From the NCBI GenBank assembly GCA_001839685.1, contig MLAK01001269.1, forward strand, positions 11,428 to 22,117: a stretch of 10,690 nt of DNA, read 5' to 3'. The stretch is from Tritrichomonas foetus. Its lineage: Eukaryota > Parabasalia > Tritrichomonadida > Tritrichomonadidae. Position numbers and translations under genes: made by a program. Position 1 is the first letter of the stretch; every line of letters begins with the position of its first letter. Shown here piece after piece: positions 8,592-10,690 of this stretch. The notes beneath the pieces are model-generated. The model was not told the origin of the DNA. It searched no databases and saw nothing but the letters and a program-made list of their open reading frames with translations.

Positions 8592-8755
8592 AAAAAAGCA
8601 GTTAAAAAAAATTATTTAGGAGTTATGGTAAGAAGTGAAGGTGACACAGATCCAAAATCCCTTTCCACAAGGTTAAGCAAAAAAAAGAAAGAAAAAGAAA
8701 AGGGGAAGAAAAAAATTGGAAAAAAAAAATCAAAAAAAGCTCGCTGGCCGGGAAT
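8592..8755 (-). repeat. Right arm of the inverted repeat, carrying a 16-nt tRNA-Asp 3' fragment
   Basis: This is the reverse-complement copy of 8199-8360. The match stops abruptly at 8755, inside what would be the T-loop of the tRNA, so the copy has only the 3' acceptor strand and 3' T-stem strand (16 nt) and no box A or full box B. It is therefore not a second tRNA gene. Differences from the left arm include A/G and C/T changes near the inner end and one T/C change in the flank, so the duplication is recent. No target-site duplication is seen at the outer ends. Confidence 0.93.
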
Positions 8756-8838
8756 TATATGTTTACTATTAGACTTATATAAATTTTCAGGGTATATTAA
8801 AAGGACTAATTCAAACAAAATTTGTCAAAATGATTAAA

Positions 8839-9522
8839 TTAATCAGCTTCAGAGTATATCCATGTGACCTCATGCAGCATCGGACTAACCAATCCCTGCA
8901 ATGATTGTGGTACTGTTCCCTTCCTTCTCAATCCCTCTAAACTCCATATAACTATTTCTTCTTCTGTATCTATTTCTTCTTCTGCATCTATTTCTTCTTC
9001 TGTGTTATTTTGTATCTTAAACTCTTGTATCTCAGAGTTCCGGCTTCTCCAACTCATGAATATACGTCTCATTATTTCATATCTACAACTTTATAGCAAG
9101 ACAGAATCATCACCCTCCGAATACACGATGATCTCTGGAATTTCTTCTAGGTCCATATCTTCTTCATCTGACAGAACTAATAGCCTGTCTGTATCTGAGA
9201 CCATCCCATGTCTGTATTCTTCTACGTTTTCATCCACCATTTCTGCTCCTTCTTCACCCCCTTGCAACNATTCTCTAAGAGGATCATTTTCGACCCCAGC
9301 AACTTCTGTGTTACTCTCCACCAATATTTTTTTGTGACGGAGCTATATTTTCTCACTACCCATCAGAGCAAGCATGGATATCCTCCTCAACACCTGTCTA
9401 GCTTTCTTTCTTGTTCCAAAATGTTTATAAATTTGTTTTACAGACTCCCCGTACAACGCATAATGCCTATACAAAAAATAATGTGGAAACAATCAGTAAA
9501 CAGAATTATATGGTACCGCCGG
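8839..9522 (-). pseudogene. Interrupted coding remnant with acidic EEEID repeats, unrecognised
   Basis: One minus-strand frame reads like protein for over 220 codons but is cut by in-frame TGA (9493-9495), TAG (9343-9345) and TAA (9091-9093) and ends at TAA 8839-8841. The upper part is basic and aromatic, with YGESVKQIYKHFG and RKKARQVLRR (residues encoded around 9395-9455). It is followed by a long acidic stretch (GGEEGAEMVDENVEE, LSDEEDMDLEE) and, after the TAA, by MRRIFMSWRSRN and three acidic EEEID repeats. No ATG explains the whole frame, so the true start is unknown or upstream. I recognise no family; a transposon- or repeat-derived protein is possible. The plus-strand frame over 8864-9337 is Ser-rich and looks like the shadow. 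The upper end overlaps the divergent plus-strand frame in antisense, so one boundary is wrong. Confidence 0.45.
8953..9006. repeat. Three 18-bp tandem repeats
   Basis: The unit TATTTCTTCTTCTGTATC occurs three times, with changes in the last few bases. On the minus strand each unit encodes the six-residue motif EEEID plus Ala or Thr. The in-frame unit size (six codons) supports a coding origin on the minus strand. Confidence 0.9.
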
Positions 9523-10550
9523 TTAAACAGAACCAGACACTAATTCGCCGAAATGATATTCTGTTTTCTTCGACCATATTACTTGATAAAGCGACTTTTT
9601 CAGACTCAAATAAATCAAATTATAGTCGCAAGGCGAATTTAAGAAAAAATATAGAAGAAGAGTTTATACAAAAAAATGATATTATTATTTCAAAAAAATT
9701 TTCAAAAGAACAAAAAGCTATAGAGGAAAAGATGTTTATTAATGAGATTGGAATTCGATATGAGAATAGTGAAGAGAATTCCTCATTTGGTCAAAATCGA
9801 TATCATTCGATCACGGATGCGCAAGAACAAATTTCCTAAATATTAGGTTATATGGAAACTTTAGATGATATAAGTGACATAGTTATATTAAACGCTGAAG
9901 GTTATTTTACTCTGAGAGAGGAATTGAACAATGTTTTTGAACAACAATGCAAAGACAAAATCGAAGGAATAAACATAAAAGTATGTAAAGTATATCGGTT
10001 AGATAATGAGAGATTGGATATTGCTTTGAGATGGAGAACCTTTTGGGAAGTACCACAGTTTGAGGACATTAATAAGGTGGTTGAAGAAATATATAGCAAT
10101 ATTGACTTCAGGAAGAGTTTTATTTTGCCATACGAGATCTCAGATGCATTAATGTTGTATGCAGCCGCATATTGTTTCCATCTCATCCGGAATGTGATAT
10201 TTTGTGTCAATCTGCAATCTAGAATAAGTGAAAACCCGGAGAAATACCAACCAGAGTACGTTCTTTGGCTACTGGATAAATATCGAATAATTACAACTTT
10301 AATTACACCGATTTCCAATACTCTAAATGGAACTTTCGATGGAAATCTACTAACAATTCAACCATTTTTCTTAGCACATCCAAAAAATTGGTCAAACATT
10401 AATTGTTGTAGAATAAATCCAGTAGTTATCATAGGCTGTGGAAATGGTACCCACCCCAAAAATGAGAAATTTCACGTCTCACNTATCGTTCGCCGCGAAA
10501 TCTGCCAAACATTTTTGACTAGTACCATTTTCACATCCTATGACAAATAA
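9444..10550 (+). pseudogene. Unrecognised protein frame interrupted by one TAA; possible exon start at 9444
   Basis: A single plus-strand frame runs from the TAG at 9399-9401 to the TAA at 10548-10550, with one internal TAA at 9837-9839 and the same frame on both sides (...DAQEQIS, stop, ILGYMETLDD...). No ATG lies at the head. Instead a pyrimidine-rich tract ending TTTTACAG (9436-9443) would make a good 3' splice site, so 9444 is taken as the left limit. The first half is hydrophilic, Lys/Glu-rich and probably coiled (KANLRKNIEEEF). The second half is a compact helical domain with Trp and Tyr (RWRTFWEVPQ, YEISDALMLYAAAY, EYVLWLLDKY). The final 35 codons, containing an N at 10483, look non-coding. 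I know no matching family. It could be a degraded gene, a spliced gene with a sequencing error, or a gene using stop readthrough. Confidence 0.4.
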
Positions 10551-10570
10551 ATGGTAAAAATAAATGACAA

Positions 10571-10633
10571 ATCACTTTACCCATTAACATTCTCATTAAT
10601 TACGAATCAATTTACCCATCACTTTCCCCATCA
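10571..10633. repeat. Three degenerate 16-bp units near the right edge
   Basis: ATCACTTTACCCATTA (10571-10586), ATCAATTTACCCATCA (10606-10621) and ATCACTTTCCCCATCA (10618-10633) differ at only a few positions; the last two overlap by 4 bp. Just downstream, TGATAACAT occurs twice, 12 bp apart (10635-10643 and 10647-10655). The block continues off the window, so its full extent is unknown. Confidence 0.6.
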
Positions 10634-10690
10634 GTGATAACATTAATGATAACATCCATCCACACCCACCCATTGGTGTTTTTAAATCGC

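Noticed and set aside
8734..8755. Retroelement primer binding site complementary to the tRNA-Asp 3' end
   Set aside because: The 16-nt complement lacks the TGG that pairs with the CCA tail, and the match continues far into the tRNA gene's flank, so it was copied from DNA and not primed by tRNA. No LTR or reverse transcriptase is visible.
8612..8837. Short frames on both strands in the right repeat arm
   Set aside because: They repeat the spurious frames of the left arm because the DNA is duplicated; low complexity and no start context.
8864..9337. 157-codon plus-strand Ser-rich ORF
   Set aside because: Its Ser runs are the antisense of the Glu-rich repeats on the minus strand, which give a more protein-like layout. 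It cannot be wholly excluded.
9902..10318. 138-codon minus-strand ORF
   Set aside because: It is antisense to the plus-strand frame, which has the better amino-acid pattern and extends beyond it on both sides.
1..10690. CRISPR array, rRNA genes, bacterial operon signals
   Set aside because: No regularly spaced repeats, no rRNA-like blocks and no ribosome-binding-site spaced gene chains were seen.

Overview
The window looks like nuclear DNA of a parabasalid protist, most like Tritrichomonas or Trichomonas. The DNA is very AT-rich and the two long genes have no introns. There is a Ser/Thr (TKL-like) kinase fused to Sel1 repeats, a style of protein kinase that is strongly expanded in trichomonads. 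A stop codon runs straight into a TAAATAAA tail signal. This is an inference from protein style; no search was possible. Ten isolated N bases (249, 413, 421, 430, 447, 508, 511, 664, 9269, 10483) show draft-quality sequence.

Layout. Positions 1-1749 are an AT-rich stretch without a convincing gene. A 743-codon minus-strand gene (1750-3981) encodes a large helical protein with a faint RasGAP/GAPVD1-like flavour. A 521-bp divergent intergenic region with several small dyads separates it from a 580-codon plus-strand gene (4503-6245) that looks like a divergent Sec23-type COPII coat protein. Converging on that gene is a decayed kinase-Sel1 gene (minus strand, 6342-7827), in which six stops and two frameshifts can be placed while every kinase motif stays readable.

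An intact tRNA-Asp(GTC) gene lies at 8144-8214. Its last 16 nt plus about 146 bp of downstream flank recur as a near-perfect inverted copy at 8592-8755. To the right of that copy the character changes. Two divergent reading frames (minus 8839 to about 9522; plus about 9444-10550) read like protein but are each broken by in-frame stops, and I do not recognise either. The window ends in a short cluster of degenerate repeats.

The genes do not form a pathway. The two intact genes are plausibly membrane-traffic related (COPII coat; small-GTPase regulation), but that pairing is weak. The best leads are the tRNA-linked inverted repeat, the interrupted frames to its right, and the possible junction between two kinds of DNA near 8760-8840.
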